A stretch of 64,000 nucleotides of DNA. Origin: Rhipicephalus microplus (taxonomy: Eukaryota; Arthropoda; Arachnida; Ixodida; Ixodidae). The notes below the pieces were generated by a model. That model was not told the DNA's origin. It did no database searches and worked only from the letters and a program-made list of their open reading frames with translations. Below, one piece after another: positions 1 through 14,400 of this stretch. The stretch lies in NCBI RefSeq assembly GCF_043290135.1, contig NC_134702.1, positions 85,604,317-85,668,316 on the forward strand, given 5' to 3'. Every line of letters starts with the position of its first letter. Position 1 is the first letter of the stretch. The translations under genes and the position numbers were made by a program.

Positions 1-440
1 CTTGTCCACGCGTACATGCGCGATTGCACTGGAAAGCTGCATATTCAAAGAAAAAAAAAGACAAAGCATGCTCGAGGTAACGACGCGCAAGTGACGTACT
101 TTCTTTCCCCATGCCATCTCTCCCGGGTTTGCCTCAAACGCTTTCATCGGGACAAGGAGAGAAAATGAAATTGCAGCATGTGGCAAATCGCAAAACTCCG
201 CTCATACTGGACAGATTCAAAAAGGTTTTGCGGTGGTTAATTCGTGAGACAATAAGCTTCTTTAGTGAATCCATTCCAAGGCTACTTGAAAAGCTGTTGA
301 AAAAGCCTTTAAATGAAAATATGATCTTCAAGTCGATCGATCCTTTTTTTTAAAGCTTAAAAGCTTGTTTTACCGACTTATACACTCTAACTGTAATGAA
401 TAATGTTACGTATTTTACATATTATCACTTGCATTCTACA
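1..440. repeat. Dispersed repeat, copy A
   Basis: This stretch has no recognisable gene. It resembles 45216-45500: both hold a GTCCAC-containing start, a CATTCAAAG/ATTCAAAG block followed by an A-rich run, a CATGCC/CCTGCCATCT block, AAGCTTGTT, and a TATTTTACA-TTATCA block in the same order. The left edge is cut by the window. No transposase or RT reading frame is visible in it, so the class is unknown. It lies inside an intron of the RPS6KC1-like gene. Bases 441-741 continue as AT-rich intron with a few ATTCG-type short repeats. Confidence 0.4.
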
Positions 441-741
441 GAAAGTTAAATCCTGCTACTTTTCAAAGTTGTTTCGACTTCCTTTGAATGGGAAAAAAAA
501 AGAAGCATCTGCACAGCAGCCTTATTTCAATTAAAAAAAATATTGTGCAGGTTAGTTGGGTCATGATAAATATGCCCTTTTCTTTTTATACACCATATAT
601 TCTATTTGTGTTCGATTCGTAAATATTCGACCAAAATCACTATTCACTTTGAATCAGCTTAGAACCTAAAATTCACTATTCGCTCAAGCCTAATTTTGTT
701 GGTACTATAACTCTGACATTGTCTCTTTCTAAATTCCTCAG

Positions 742-2427
742 AAATCGACAACTTGGGCCCTGTGACGCCAGCATGTGATTGGTGGAGTTTTGGAGCGCTG
801 TTGTACGAGTTGTTCGCTGAAGCTGTGAGTGTAGTGGTCCTTCCTTATTATGGCGCGCTTTGTCACCAGAGAAATGCTGTCTCCTTGCCGAGACTGCTCC
901 GTGCGGAGCTGTCGAGATGTATGGGTATTTACGTGGTGAACATCTGCAACATAGTGTGGGTGTTGGTGCAGATGTGTGTTTGCTCACGTAAGTTGTGTGG
1001 GTTGGCGAGGTCGAGATTTTGTTGAGATGTCACCTGGTCTGGAAGAACCGTTGTGAAAACAAAACAGACATCGACCAAGCTGAGGAAATAATAATAATAA
1101 AAAAATACATTTCAGTTCCTATACAAATCATGCTTGTTACAATGTCAGGTAAACATGTTAGGTAAACGACGTGGGCATGTGTTTGGTGAAGTGAAGTAGT
1201 TGTGGTGTGAGCATACATTGTGTAAAGATTTTAACTCTTATCCAAAGTTTGTGTTTTCCAGGAATGTGAAAACTGAAAGTGTGTGAGGTGCTGATTCGAG
1301 TCAGCGGTACTTACGATTCCTCTGCCCTTATATTTGTGCAGATTGCTCAATAATTCAGTTATATTGCTCAATATTCAGTTAATAATCTATTCAAAGCTAT
1401 TACAAAACGAAAGGGAATTAAAAAAAACACAGAATTTGTAAATGTGTGCATATTTTCGTGGATATAGTTTACGGATTTGTGAAGGGACGGTTTTCGTACT
1501 AGAATCCGTAAGCTGTGGAACAATTTTTAAATTATTGGTAGGAATGTTGTCATTGCTAAAAATTGCCTTCGCTCAATGTGGCATACGTCTACTAGCATTT
1601 AATTAGGGGGGCTATCCGGCTGGTTATTATGCACGCTTATGTTGTGCTTAATTTTCTCATTATCATAAACACAGAGGCCATGTGTTGAAATTCTCTTCGC
1701 TATGCTGTTGTAATTATGGGCACACTTACTACAGCTGTGAGCTAAATGCTACTTATACTGGCTGATGCACTTGATGATCTCTGTGTGTGCTCATGTGTAT
1801 GCCGCGTGGCTTACTTTATTTTTTTTTTCTTTTGTCATTTCAGCCATTGATATTATGCCATCCCGGTGGTGTTACACCAAGCACTCGCCTTTATATTCCC
1901 GCCCATGTTTCTGCCGAAGCTGCAGACTTGTTGGAAAAGGTAAGGAGTCTGGATCACTTACATTTCACCGCAATAGATATTTGTCACGCTTAGAGTGTGG
2001 ATGATAATCGTAGAACACCTTGACGTACATTCCAGTTTTCGACGATTGTAGACAGAAGCGCTGCAAGTTGCAGTATCGCTGCTTCAGTCGACAGCCCTTT
2101 CTGCCTCTTACATTTTGCAATGAGGCTGTGTGCATCCTAAAGAGTTGAGATATGGGGATATTCCTCAGCTACAAAAAAAAAAAAGCATGTACTCGGCTGC
2201 TTGGGCTGCTGGTTAGGCCTCTAGAAGTGGCAACAATGCATTGACCTTTGAATTGGTATCATTAAAAAAAAGCAAGTTCTCTCTCTTTTGTCTTTTCTTT
2301 CCTGTCAAAGCTCTTGGAATACCATGCTCATCAGCGTCTTGGCCACGGCCCCACGGGCACCGAAGACGTCAAGCGTCACCCCTTCTTTGCAGCGATAGAC
2401 TGGAAAAGAATGAGTCTCCCAAAGTGA
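742..2427 (+). CDS. RPS6KC1: RPS6KC1-like protein kinase, last three coding exons (partial)
   Basis: Three exons join in frame: 742-824, 1844-1939 and 2311-2427 (TGA). Each is bordered by AG/GT, and both junctions after the first exon are phase 0. The joined peptide is the C-lobe of a Ser/Thr kinase: CDWWSFGALLYELF (subdomain IX), then a CHPGGV...LYIPAHVS stretch, then the subdomain XI HQRLGHG motif and HPFFAAIDW near the C-terminus. This order and the DW ending match vertebrate RPS6KC1 (ribosomal protein S6 kinase delta-1, also RPK118), a PX- and MIT-domain kinase-like protein of endosomes that binds sphingosine kinase and peroxiredoxin-3. The PX, MIT and N-lobe exons lie upstream of the window. 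Nothing here decides whether the kinase is active, because the catalytic loop is not included. The family call is from memory of the human sequence; another AGC-like kinase is less likely. Confidence 0.82.
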
Positions 2428-5400
2428 ACCGTGTAACCTCGAAGTCTTGCTCATGATTTCCACAGTTTTCATCCCCACATTCACGTCACTAAAAACTGTT
2501 CTCATTTGGGACTGATGTGTGAAGGTCATAGTCGTTTCCATCCAGCACTCGCCAGAGATGCATTTTGAATGTCAACACTGGACTGCTTCGCTGAAACCAT
2601 TCTCTTCTCACCATTGATGATACTTGCAAGCAGAATCGCCATCGTCATTACACTACGTGTCACATATGTTGAGTTTGCTAATGGGTTGTTTATTTGTTGT
2701 GCTCATCTGAAACTCGTCGCTGGCTTGAATTCCCGCTCATTGTCTCACTGTCAGTGCCTTGGCAGCTGACCGCCAGTGGCTGTGTCGGAAACAAATGTGT
2801 CTGTGATTGATCTTGTCTGATGCTCTTGCGAACATCTGAGGTAGTTGCCAGTTAAATGTCAATAAGGCAAACTTTAATGTAATAAATTTCTTGATGTAAC
2901 GAAATAGGTAACCTTTTACAACTTTGCCTTCGTAGAATGGCACATATTTATCACCTTAATATCATGAAATGCATCAATCCGCAGTCTTGAGGTGATCAAA
3001 TTTTACTTCTGCCGCATAGGAAGATTAAGGTAATAAAATGAAACTTCTGCAGATACTAGTAGACAAATGGCGTAGTTGTGCCTGGTTTCTGCTAATACAT
3101 TCCTCGAATTGCATCCCGTATGACGGGGAGTGGACGACAAAGTGGAACGTCTTTTCTGGCTACAACCAAGCTCGAGTCAGCCAGTGCCCTCAGCACTGCA
3201 GTGTCTTCATGTCATTAATGGGTTTATCACTAAATCATGGCTGATGGGGAATGATAGGCTCCAATTATAACTACTTCTTGGCTCATTCTGCAACTAAATG
3301 CTTTTATTGTAAGCCTTTCGGATATATAGTAGAGTATCGTTAAATGGAAACTGAAGGGGCGAGGAAAATGTTTTCTGTTTAACAGCAGTTTTCTTTACTG
3401 GGAGGTGAACAGGGGAGCAGAATTCAAGCACGAAACCAATCATATTAGAGCTAGCTGTTCTATTTGAGCAGCAGTTCTATTAAAAGATTCCCGAATCTAC
3501 TATAACTTAACGAGAGGCACGAATCTTCGAATTATTTTTATGAAAACTACATAAAAATAATTCGAAGATTCGTGCCTCTTACTTTTGCAGCTTACTTTAT
3601 GAAAACTACATAAAAGGACGAGTTAAGCAGCCTAACGTTTAAATGGTGTGAAACGAAATGATTAAAAACGCCCTTGATCTGACTTTTCGTTCTTTCAGTT
3701 GTATGATTGTTTCATTTCTATTTTTAGCTTTCATATTCACTTTTGCATGATAGCTTACAATCTAGCATGCCATGATGTAATGAGAGAGGTGCCATGAACA
3801 CATCACGGTGACATCGTTGCATTCAAGTTCACCTGGTGTTTCGGTGATTTAGTCAAGTTTAGTGGAACAATAAAAATGTACCGTTCAAGGCCTCATTTTA
3901 TGCTTTGGTTTTTAACAACAAAGAACTTGAATGTTGTAGAAAAAAAGAGAGCACTCTTTTGTGTTGAATCACATGTAATATAGGTACTGCAATCCTGAAT
4001 GCTAAATGTTGCAACAGTGTGGTGCGGCGGCATACGCATATTCATATGTGAAGCTTGTATATTTGTCAATGAATTGTGTAAGTGCGGGTGCGCTGCGTGT
4101 CAAAGCTGTTCTGGCTTATAGTTTGCTTCATCGTTACTCTCAATAATTTCTTGCTTATCTTTCATTATCGTTATGAACACACAGATCTTTTTTCCATTGT
4201 AGACGATACGTAGAACAAAGACAAAGCACGCAGTCAAGAGGACACTAAACAGTTTGTGGAGCACGCTTGTGGGTATTCCGTGATGAGAACAGTTGGAAGC
4301 ACAGAAGGAAAAATAAAAACAGATATGAAAGACAGACACAGACTAAAAGCAGCATTTTCGCTGTGTCACTACATCACGCTTCTGTAGTACGAAAAGAATA
4401 ACCATTCTTCTTGCAGGTGGAGTATTCGTAACCTATAGGAAACAAATAAAAACGAGATGTGTGCCTAATGTTCCCTCACCAACTCTTATGCGATTGGTTT
4501 AGACGACATCTGTTGAAGATTATCGGTGAAAAGGGATGATGTTGCATTCTAAAAGGACCGAGGAATGAACACAATAAGGGCAGAGAACATTTTATTGACT
4601 GTGATGGCTCAAATATTAGAAAGTACCTCGAAATACGCGATACTAGTGCTGGGATTTTCGTTTGAAATTCTGTAAAGAAATGACTGGCTTCCGTTATTTT
4701 CACCCGTAATCAACCCTTCCTTTTTCTGCCAAAGAAATAATAATAGCGGCGCTCAAGGGCTGCTCTGGTAGTTTTAAGGCAATTTCGTTTTTCATGCTTA
4801 TTGTGTGAAAATTAGTTGAGGAGAGCAAAATATATGAAACTGACTTGGTGGAGAAATATATGCAATGTAACGTGGTGGTGCCTGTGTCGACGAAGTGCAG
4901 CAAAGTGTGGTTCTCAGCATCATCGCAAAGCATGTGTTCACTTTGGCCACTGTCACTCCTCACTTTTAGCTCTTTACATCATGTAACGAGTTTAACTCGA
5001 AGCTGATCGCTGAAGTGTTGCTGTTGTGTGTTTACCAATGGCGAGTTTTCACTCATAAGTCGCGGCTCTTGAGGAACTGCAGCTTACTCCGGTAAACCCA
5101 GGCTTTAATGAAGACGTCAAAAGTTATTTTTTTAGAGCAATTTTAGGAATGAGGTCCTCAGGCTTTGTTTCGTGATAGTGCTTCTTGGGTCACAGTAAAC
5201 TTTTGCCTGTATTTTATCTTTTGTGAAGTACGAGTAGAATGAAAAAAAAAAAAAAAGAGAGAGAACAAGCCATTAGCTTTGTCCATTCACCTTTCGACCG
5301 TCCATCATCATCCAGTGTGCACAGTGAGAGAAATCCAATGCAGTAGACTTCCTTATGGTGAACGTAAACGAAAATCACAATAACCTGATTGCGAACTGAG

Positions 5401-8400
5401 CTCTAGAGCAATCCCACACATTCTCCAGAAGACTACCTACAATAAGGCTACAATTTACAGCTTGTAATATTCTTGCACTGAACTTTAAATGGTCACAGCA
5501 TCTTGAATTTCATGGGCGGCGCAGTTTTTCTCCACACTTCTTCGCAACACCCATTTCTACGAGTAAACTAAAATGATTGGAATGGAAATTGATTCTGATG
5601 TCAAGATGCACTGGCCTGCTCAGTTTCTGGTGTAGCAGAGGCTGCAACATGTGAACTTAGTGGGAATAAATGTGAGCAGTACATTTATTAATCCTTTTAT
5701 GAGTAGCTCACTGTCAGGACATCATGATTATGTTTAAGAAGCCGAATGTTCTATTTTGAGACCGAATTGGCGGTGAATTAAACAGTGTTGCCAGCCTTCG
5801 TACTTGCTATGTTTAGTCTCTTTCATTGATGTTAAGCATGAGTGTGCAGGTATGATTTGATTTCTAGTCATGGCGGGGAGGAAATGCGGAAACATCCGTG
5901 TACTGCTTTGACTTGTGTGCACGTTGCAGAAAACCAGATAATCAAAATTAATCCAGAATCTTTCAATGTGGTGGGCCTCATAATCTTGTCAACACCAGAA
6001 TACAGTCTTGAATTGCAAGTCAAACATTAAGCGAACTATTTCTGCGACATCGATGTCAGTGCTCTTTTAAACTTACTCAAGTCGTCAGAGAATAAATTTG
6101 TTCTATCCAAGTTTGTCTAAAACAAGTCTACTGTAGCTAATAGAGTGTACGGTTGTGTGCATGGATTTATGTGTCATGGTGAACAATATGTCGCATGTGC
6201 CAAATTTGTGCATTCCTGTTTCAGTCACCCTTTAAAGTGCTGACTCTGTAATCACTGCCTCTGCTTTCTTCCCCTCTTGATCTATGTTGCTACGTAAAAT
6301 TTGATTTGGAGACTTCCCATTGGAAGTTCTGTTGCCGCTACTGTTGTGAAGCGAGTGATAGTTGACTCTGCATTTAATTAAAATATCACGTTAGCATCAC
6401 TGAAATTGTGTTCCTTGATGTGTCCTTTCTTCCATCTCAGTTTTTCTCATGTCCTGCCAAGTTGGGGAAAGTGGCATGATGCCGGATTAGTTTTCTGGCA
6501 CCCTTGCTATAAGGTAGCATGAAATTTCATGTTACTGGTATTCTTAATTTGTAATTTTGACTAAGCTACCGTAATATGTCATTTTCGTTAGGTTGTTGTG
6601 CCATATGTCTTATTCCTTGCTTTTGAGTGCCTGTTAGAAGCAGTAAAACGGCTCGGTAGTGCACTTCTACCTGCAGCACAACTATCCACGAAAAAGATGA
6701 AACAATACTCTTTCAAAACAACATGTATATTATGCTGGAATGGAATACAATAAAGACATGAAAAATATTCACAAGTAAATACAGCGACAAACGTACAATC
6801 ACAACTTTCAGCCGAGTATTGCATAAGTTCGTTCCTGTGTGTCGAGTATATAAGGCACAACACTTATACACATGAGTACATTTCGAAAGTAGGTAACAAC
6901 AGTAAAAAATATATAGTATACCGTATTTATCACTACAAGTTCTTGCAGCCAAAACACTCTTATGAGAAATGTGGTTGGGCTGGACAATAATTGCATACAT
7001 CGCACAATTATTGACTTCGATAAAAGAGGTAAGTCATAAAAAAAGCCTTTGTTTGCGACCAGTTGCGTATTCTTGTACATAAGCACATCACCAACGAAAA
7101 GCTGCCACATAAACACCCAAAATTTACTCCAAGGATGTTTTTATAGCTAGGAAGAGACAAAACATCATGCACTGAACATTTACAAAAAAAAAAAAAAAAC
7201 TCTATATAACTGTTCATAATGGCAGTACAAAAGTACAAAGCCAACGCTACTGCTTCCCAAGAAAGTGTTCTGTGAGCATTGCCACGGTCTGCATTCGGCT
7301 AGGAAAGATACAGATTCATTCCCACCCACAACAATGGGAGCTGAGGTCTAGACAACATCGATTGAACCAAAGGCATGCCCAATTGTGCAACATATTCATT
7401 GAGACGTGATCGGGAGCTTGTCCACAAAGTTTCACACGAGGTCTTTCTATGCTTTAAACACCACATGTCTTTTTTTTCTACACCCTTAAACGATTCGGAG
7501 GTAATCAAAAACAACAGTACTGGGAGCAGCTCTTGGCAGCTGACTAGGCAGAAAACATCAAGTAATGTCACGGACGCAGAAGAAAATTCAAAGACATAAT
7601 TTTCTCTCCGCAAAATTGCTGCTACATGAACAGGCTACTTGTGACATGTTTCACTGGGCTCAGAAAGTTGCCCTCTCGTGGAGATGTCGCATTGTAGTTG
7701 AGATACCATTGTGGTCTGTGCTCAAGCTCATTTGAAAAAAGAAAAGTGAGAACTTGTAAGCTTTCTCATCGTGTGGTTTGGCACTGTAAACAGTTCTCAC
7801 TTCACCCCGTCTCTATTACAGACTGACCACTTGCGACATGTCACTCAAGTGGTAAGTTTAGCTACTGACAGCGATTAAATAAAAGCTTACAAAGGGAAGC
7901 ATCAACACTTTACTACGCTAGGACTACATGCACGAAGCAACATTTTACATATAACCAAGTCATTCTACGCACCCTTCCCCTCAAGCATTTTCTCTAGTGT
8001 GCAGCTTGTACAGTCGGGGGATACACAAACCTCGTGTTACACTGCTGTTAAGTATAGTAACCTCGTCTATTCACAGTACCGCAGTGTTACCAATCTCACT
8101 GACCTGTACGTGTGTCAGAATAATGCAAAAGGAACACACTGGTTATGCTCAAGTGCAACACTGCTTATATGCATTCAGGTTTTTCCCAAGTGATAAAGTT
8201 TAACGCACTCAGGTGCAGGATACAAGTATGTTCATTTGCAGTGTTCTTTCCGATAAGCCCTAAGGCACTGGCAAAGAGTACAGTGTGTTCAGGTGCTGCA
8301 CAAATTTGACAAAGACGTCCTGCTAGTAACGCAGTCCCGACATTTCTCATAACAATCGCGACAAGACATACAAACATACATTGCTTCCCCTGTAGTGCGA

Positions 8401-8477
8401 CTCGAGCACATCCGAGCACACGAACTCAGTTTCCTCGTAGGAAGTGCTGAGTTGCGTGCGGCAATGTTGCGGGAATT
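2428..8477. other. Convergent intergenic region between RPS6KC1-like gene and HVCN1
   Basis: This 6 kb holds the 3' UTR of the kinase gene and the 3' UTR of HVCN1 on the other strand. Two candidate polyadenylation hexamers AATAAA for the plus-strand gene are at 2881-2886 and 3869-3874. A perfect inverted repeat lies at 3513-3579 (listed separately). The open frames here are short, lack family motifs and have no convincing splice pattern, so I annotate no gene. Confidence 0.5.
3513..3579. repeat. Perfect 28-bp inverted repeat with 11-bp loop
   Basis: Left arm 3513-3540 and right arm 3552-3579 are exact reverse complements, separated by TGAAAACTACA. The same loop-side block (TTATGAAAACTACATAAAA) occurs again at about 3597-3615 just downstream, so part of the hairpin was copied. 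It could be a folded-back microduplication, the remains of a small MITE, or a transcribed stem-loop in a 3' UTR. Confidence 0.85.
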
Positions 8478-11400
8478 TCATTCCTGTACATCGGACGCTT
8501 GGTTCTCTTCTATGTTCGTGGGTGACTCTTGAACGACCACTGTCGGTGGAAGCTCGGTGATGCCGTGGCTTTGCAACAGTTCCCTGAGGGAAGATATCTC
8601 TTGCTCCAGGGCGTTGCAGTAGTCGCGGTTTCTGAGCAGGTCCTGCATCAGCTTCTCACGCAGCTTGCATTCCCGCATCAACTGACGTTCCGCTTGAGTC
8701 TTTACCGTGAGCACTATGCCTGTGGGGTGAGAGGCGCAGGTAAGCAAACTCTTCTTCACAATACATGACGGAGTGTACAAGTTCCCAGCAATGTGAGAAA
8801 AAAAGAACGAAGCAAGTTTCTTTGAGGAATGGAGAAATCAGTTTGGCTGGGTACACACAGTTTTATTGAACACTGCCATGCCCATGGGTACAGAACAATA
8901 CTCCTCCAAAGCAGCCTCTTAAAGGAATACTGACCTAAAATTTTCATACGTTGTTTGATCTGTTGTAATAAGTAGCCAATGAACTATCTTTTATAAGCTG
9001 CACATTATTGAACGAAGGACGAGTACATATGTGCTATTTGGTCAAAAATAAACTTTCTCCTCCTTGTCCAACTTGCCTCTTGACCCAGTTATTTCGACTG
9101 GAGGTCTTGTTTGCTTGAGTGTGCAATGATTAATTATTTGGAGATTGTTCTGTTGTCCCTAGAGAAAGTGCCCTTTTAGTGAACATCGAGCTGAGCAAGA
9201 TTCAGCAGGGTTTTCCTGTCAACACAACTAGCTACATCAGCAGTGAAAATGATGAGCACTGCATTGATAACTCTTTTTTAACGAAGGCTTCCTTGGTACT
9301 GCCAAGGCAGTTCTAAATAGGAGTGAACGCTCAGCAATTCACTGCTGAGGCACCAACTTTTGTACTCCCATACAAGTCTATAGAGGAGATGCTGCCTTTC
9401 TCCATTAAAAATGTCTGCTAGGAGAAAGCGCTTGCAGGGAGCACAGCAACCAACACAAACTTGTCGCGTGGGTGTTTGACGGTTGTTTACATGAATGCAA
9501 GTTGTTGTCTATTTCGAGACGTGCTGTACATAAGTCGGCGAACTCACTCATGAGTTGACTCACTCAGACTCTGATCAAGCCGTGAGTCTGAGTAAGTCCG
9601 GCTGAGTAATATTTTGGTGAGCCCGAGACCCGAGTCCAGTTGAAGGAAATTCTCACGAGTGTGAGTCCGAGTGAGTTTGGCCCTAGAAAATTGTATGTCT
9701 GAGTGCAGGTGAGTCCAAAATGCAAAATACATTTCTTGAGTGAGTGACATGATGCTATGTACTAATCTTCAGCATTACTATCAGCCTTACCTAGATTAAT
9801 GTTTTCACTGATGTTTGTTCACAAGTATTTCAAAGCAGTTTTGTTCGTACACCATTTCATTATTTATTAATCAAAGGCGTGAATTACATAGGGGAAGTGC
9901 GTTGACCCTCACCTCAGACTCTTCCGGAGAAATTCTTGATAAATATGTATTATGTAGTTATCTCTTCCAAGAAAAATGACCCAACTAGTTTGTGAGCACT
10001 CATTACGCATATTCTAAGGTACCTATAGTATCACACAACGCGAAGAAGAGCACCGATTACGTGGCATATTGTTGTTAAGAAAGAGAATTGGCATCTTGGT
10101 CGAGAAAGCTAATTCTAGGCTTATGGACTCATGAGCCAACTCACTCAGACTCTGATCGCGTTATGAGTGCGAGTGAGTCCGGCCAAGTAATACTTTTGTG
10201 ATTTTGAGTCTGAGTGAGTTCTGTTGAATAAAATTTTGGCGAGTCTGAGTCCGAGTGAGTTTAAAGCGCCAAATGTATTTCATGACCGAGTCTGAGTGAG
10301 CTCCGCAGGTTTCGCCAACCTATGGCACTGCTCCATTTCATGTGCACTTGCATTCAAGGATATATTTTCCCCTGATATTTTGTAGGTGATGTGTGCACAT
10401 CAACACTAATCAACCTCGCAACTTATCTTCGGAATTTTGTGTCAGGAATCCTGTAAAGATACACTACAGGTCAAAATTGTCTCACGTTTTAAGCGCTCTA
10501 TCTTCATGTATTCTATAAATGTACCCTTTTTGGAAAAAACAGCTTCTTTGAGGGGGAGACAAATGTTGGGCCAGCCCAGTGTTGCTACACATGGTATGTG
10601 TCTCTTGTAATTCGTTCCACAATTTTCAGAGATATGAGCACAAATGGTGATATGCTAATGTGCGTTGCTCTGAACGTGCATAATGTATATAGTTTCAAAT
10701 AGAAAACACTGCTTCAAAGTAATTAATTAATATGTGGGGTTTAACGTCCCAAAACCACCATATGATTATGAGAGACGCCGTAGTGGAGGGTTCCGGAAAT
10801 TTCGATCACCTGGGGTTCTTTAACGTGCACCCAAATCTGAGTACACGGGCCTACAACATTTCCGCCTCCATCGGAAATGCAGCCACCGCAGCCGGGATCT
10901 GAGTACACGGGCCTACAACATTTCCGCCTCCATCGGAAATGCAGCCACCGCAGCCGGGATTTGAACTCGCGACGTGCGGGTCAGCAGCCGAGTACCTTAG
11001 CCACTAGACCACCGCGGCGGGGCCTGCTTCAAAGTAAACTCTAATGGTAACTGGCACTTATTATGTATAGTAAAGCAAAGTAGAGAAATGTACACACCGT
11101 GCTTCATCATTCAAATTCAAGGTAAACAACATAACTTTTTGAACAAGTACAAAAGAATGAATGAACCTTGATAGGACAAGCAATGACCGGCTTGAGAATG
11201 CCGATGCACATAAGGAATGTGTACATGTTGCACAACAAGATAGGATGAGATTTGGCAAACATTGATGAAGCACGGCTCACTATTATCATCGCACGTATCA
11301 GAAATGAAAGTTCTTTGATAAACTGGTGTGTGGTTTTCTAGCATTTGGTGTTGTACCTCCATACACCATCTGAGCAGCTTCAGTTTTTTTACCATGTGCA

Positions 11401-14400
11401 CTGATCATGATGTTTTTAGATTGCTTTGCTCTGTTCAAACAGGGATGTGCAACTAAGGGTGTGGCAGGGAATGGCCTTAAAACCCTCGTTACCATTTCAC
11501 ATGTTGCATTTTTGCAACATGTGCAAGCATTTTATTGCCTTTTCATCTGGCCTACAGTGCTTACCTTGAATCCGCATGGAACCAACTAGCTGAAAGTTGT
11601 GCTGTGCTACTAATACACGCACAGAAAACAATGCAGGAGGAATCACAAGTGCACAGGACGTGTGTGAAGCACATTACAGATAAAAATTGTGTCAAATTCG
11701 ACATTGCCGTTATCTGCTTGTGCCTCTTACTGAATTATTTTTTCTTTGTGCCCCTTGGTAATGTTCTTCAAATATAAATGTGTAAAACCAACGAGCCCCT
11801 TTCCCGGCTGATCCAAACAACTAGCGAAAACTGACTCTACTAAGCATTGTGCAACTGCCATACCGGGAAAATAAGGGAGTAGAAAGGCACCGTACCGTTT
11901 AAGAGACGTGCAACTCGCCAGAGCCGTAGAACAATGATGAGGCCGGCACCATTTGCAGCCGACTCTGGGTCCCTAAATGCTACATCCAGGGCGAAGGAGA
12001 CGATGACGATCCCCGCGTCAAACACCTCCATCTTGTGTTGGAAGAAGCTCAGACGATAAGCGTACAACTTGGCGGCGATTTCCACCAAAAACAAGCTCAG
12101 GATGAAAATGCTCAGTGAATGGATGATCTGCAAAGGCCCCGCATGGTGCTTATTTAGTAAGAAAGCATAGTGACGGTGCACAGCCTTTTGATGCTTGAGC
12201 ATTCAGCATAAGGTTCTTGAAAAGGTAGGCGAATGGTTGTGAAGCCTACTGTATTTACTTTTATAACTCTACCATTTTTAGATATCAAGGTAATTGAGGG
12301 TAGTTAGAACCTATTAAAAGTAATGTTGATCTTACATTTACCATTAAATTGCCACTGACATTTAAAAATGTTTGTTAGCTGAATGCAAACCCATTTTCTA
12401 TTCTCACCACATTCGGAAGCTCAACCACTTTTACAAAGAAAGCGCAACCAACACAGAAAACAAGGGAGCAAATTCGAATATAATAATAAAAGCTTGAAGC
12501 ATTTATAAAATTATTTACCAAGTTTGCTTTATTGCAATATGACCACAATTGTAGCACAAGGGGTGACATCCAGAAGAAAAAAAAATAATATTGTATTATT
12601 GAACTTTTTAGACAACTTGAATTCAGGTATTTGATTGTAACACGAGGGTCGACTCCACGTAGTGAAAATTGGGAAAATTTGGGAAAAACAGCATATTATA
12701 TTTGATTAAATACAGTAATTAACATTAAAAAAAAACGGGGAATTAACATTTTTATAATGAAGAGTCTCGGTTCTTGAACCAGCTACACTGAGTAAAAAAT
12801 GTTGCAAAGATTCCAAAATAAAATGTTAATTTACTAGACTAACATAGTGCATTAAAAACTTGATTCCTAAGTTTTGCTCAAGAGATGCTAGGTTTATGGT
12901 AACAAAATAATGTCATGAGTTTTGTTACAGTGTGAAATTTCGGGAGGTTACATTGTCGCTGTGCTTATTTTTCAGTGCGAAATAATTATCTTCCATTGTT
13001 AAATGATTCATGGTCCTGGGCAAACTGTATTATGATTTATGATGCCAAAGGGTATTCTGTGTGGAACAGTATGAAATCAACAGCTGGCTTATATTTCTAT
13101 ATCATCCTTCATTAAGCAGACAATCATAGTAAGACTGACTTACTTTAATATGTAATTTAGAAGTGGAATGTATTTCAGTAAAAAAAGAAAGACATTTCAT
13201 GATGTTCTTAATTTCTCATTAGATTTTCAGGGAAAGATGGAGTCTCAAAGAGATTAAAAGTCCTTGTGACACAGAGTGTCACTGGAACGAACGTTTTCAC
13301 AACTGGACTTGTCTTCTTCAGGAGTTGTAGTCTTGAAGAAAATTAGGCCTGTTAAAAGAGTAGCTCCAATCTTGCTCCGAGGATTTTTCCCCTGACCGAT
13401 ATTTGTAGCCTAACCACTTTCACGTAATAGAAGGATGAGAAATGTAGAGAAGTGGTGGTGATAAAGTTGAAACTGTTATTGCTTATTTATTTACTTCTTC
13501 CTTCATGTTTTGCTTCTTATCTTTTGTGCTCTTTCTATTGTTCAAAATGACCTATTTTAGTGAAACATAATTACAGCACGCTCCCAAGACTAAGAGTAGC
13601 TTTCTTGCTTCTATTTATATTCCATTTCTAGTAACAGGTGCAATGCTGCGGAGGCTAGCGAGACTTCTTTCAGTAGTTGCGCTCACGTTAGAAAGTAGTT
13701 CAATGTTTCTACCACCCAGAATCAAATTTTCTATTTCGTTCTTGCTGCGAGTAGTAATCGAAGACGTTTTACGTCTTACAAATAAGTATACGCTTTTATG
13801 TCTGTTATTATGCAGCTGATTGCTTAGAGTCTACTAGCTTTCGTTTTTCGGTATTTAATTTGCAGCCCGTCGTGATGTGTCACTCAGAGACACACGCTCG
13901 GTCCCCTCGAGCATTTAAAATGATGAAAGTGGACCACGAGACGCATGGAGCTATAAATTCTGTCAATCAAACTTCTTGCATAACTTCCACAACATTGCAC
14001 CTGGTGTGTGAAATGGAATATACAGTCAAACTATTTTTATAAAAGGCACGCTGCGGGCAGCAATACTTGTCTTTTTTATGAGATGTCTCTTATAAGCAGG
14101 GCACCTCATATGCATTTTCTTGTCCACCCGTATTTTACTGTAGGCACACTGACGTCTCTTATACCCATTTGTCTCTTATAAAGGGGCTAGACTGGTCCTT
14201 GGTTAGACTATAAAACACCATATATGGATTGCTACCAAAAGGCAGCTTAGGGGCACAATCGCTTTTCAGGTCTTTGCTTGCATTACAGACCGGTGTGTCA
14301 CAAACATAAAAAAATTCAATATATTGTTACAATATACCAGTTACATGTCAGAAGCACTACTACAAGTACACAGACTAAGTGAACCTCTTTTCTTGTTTGG

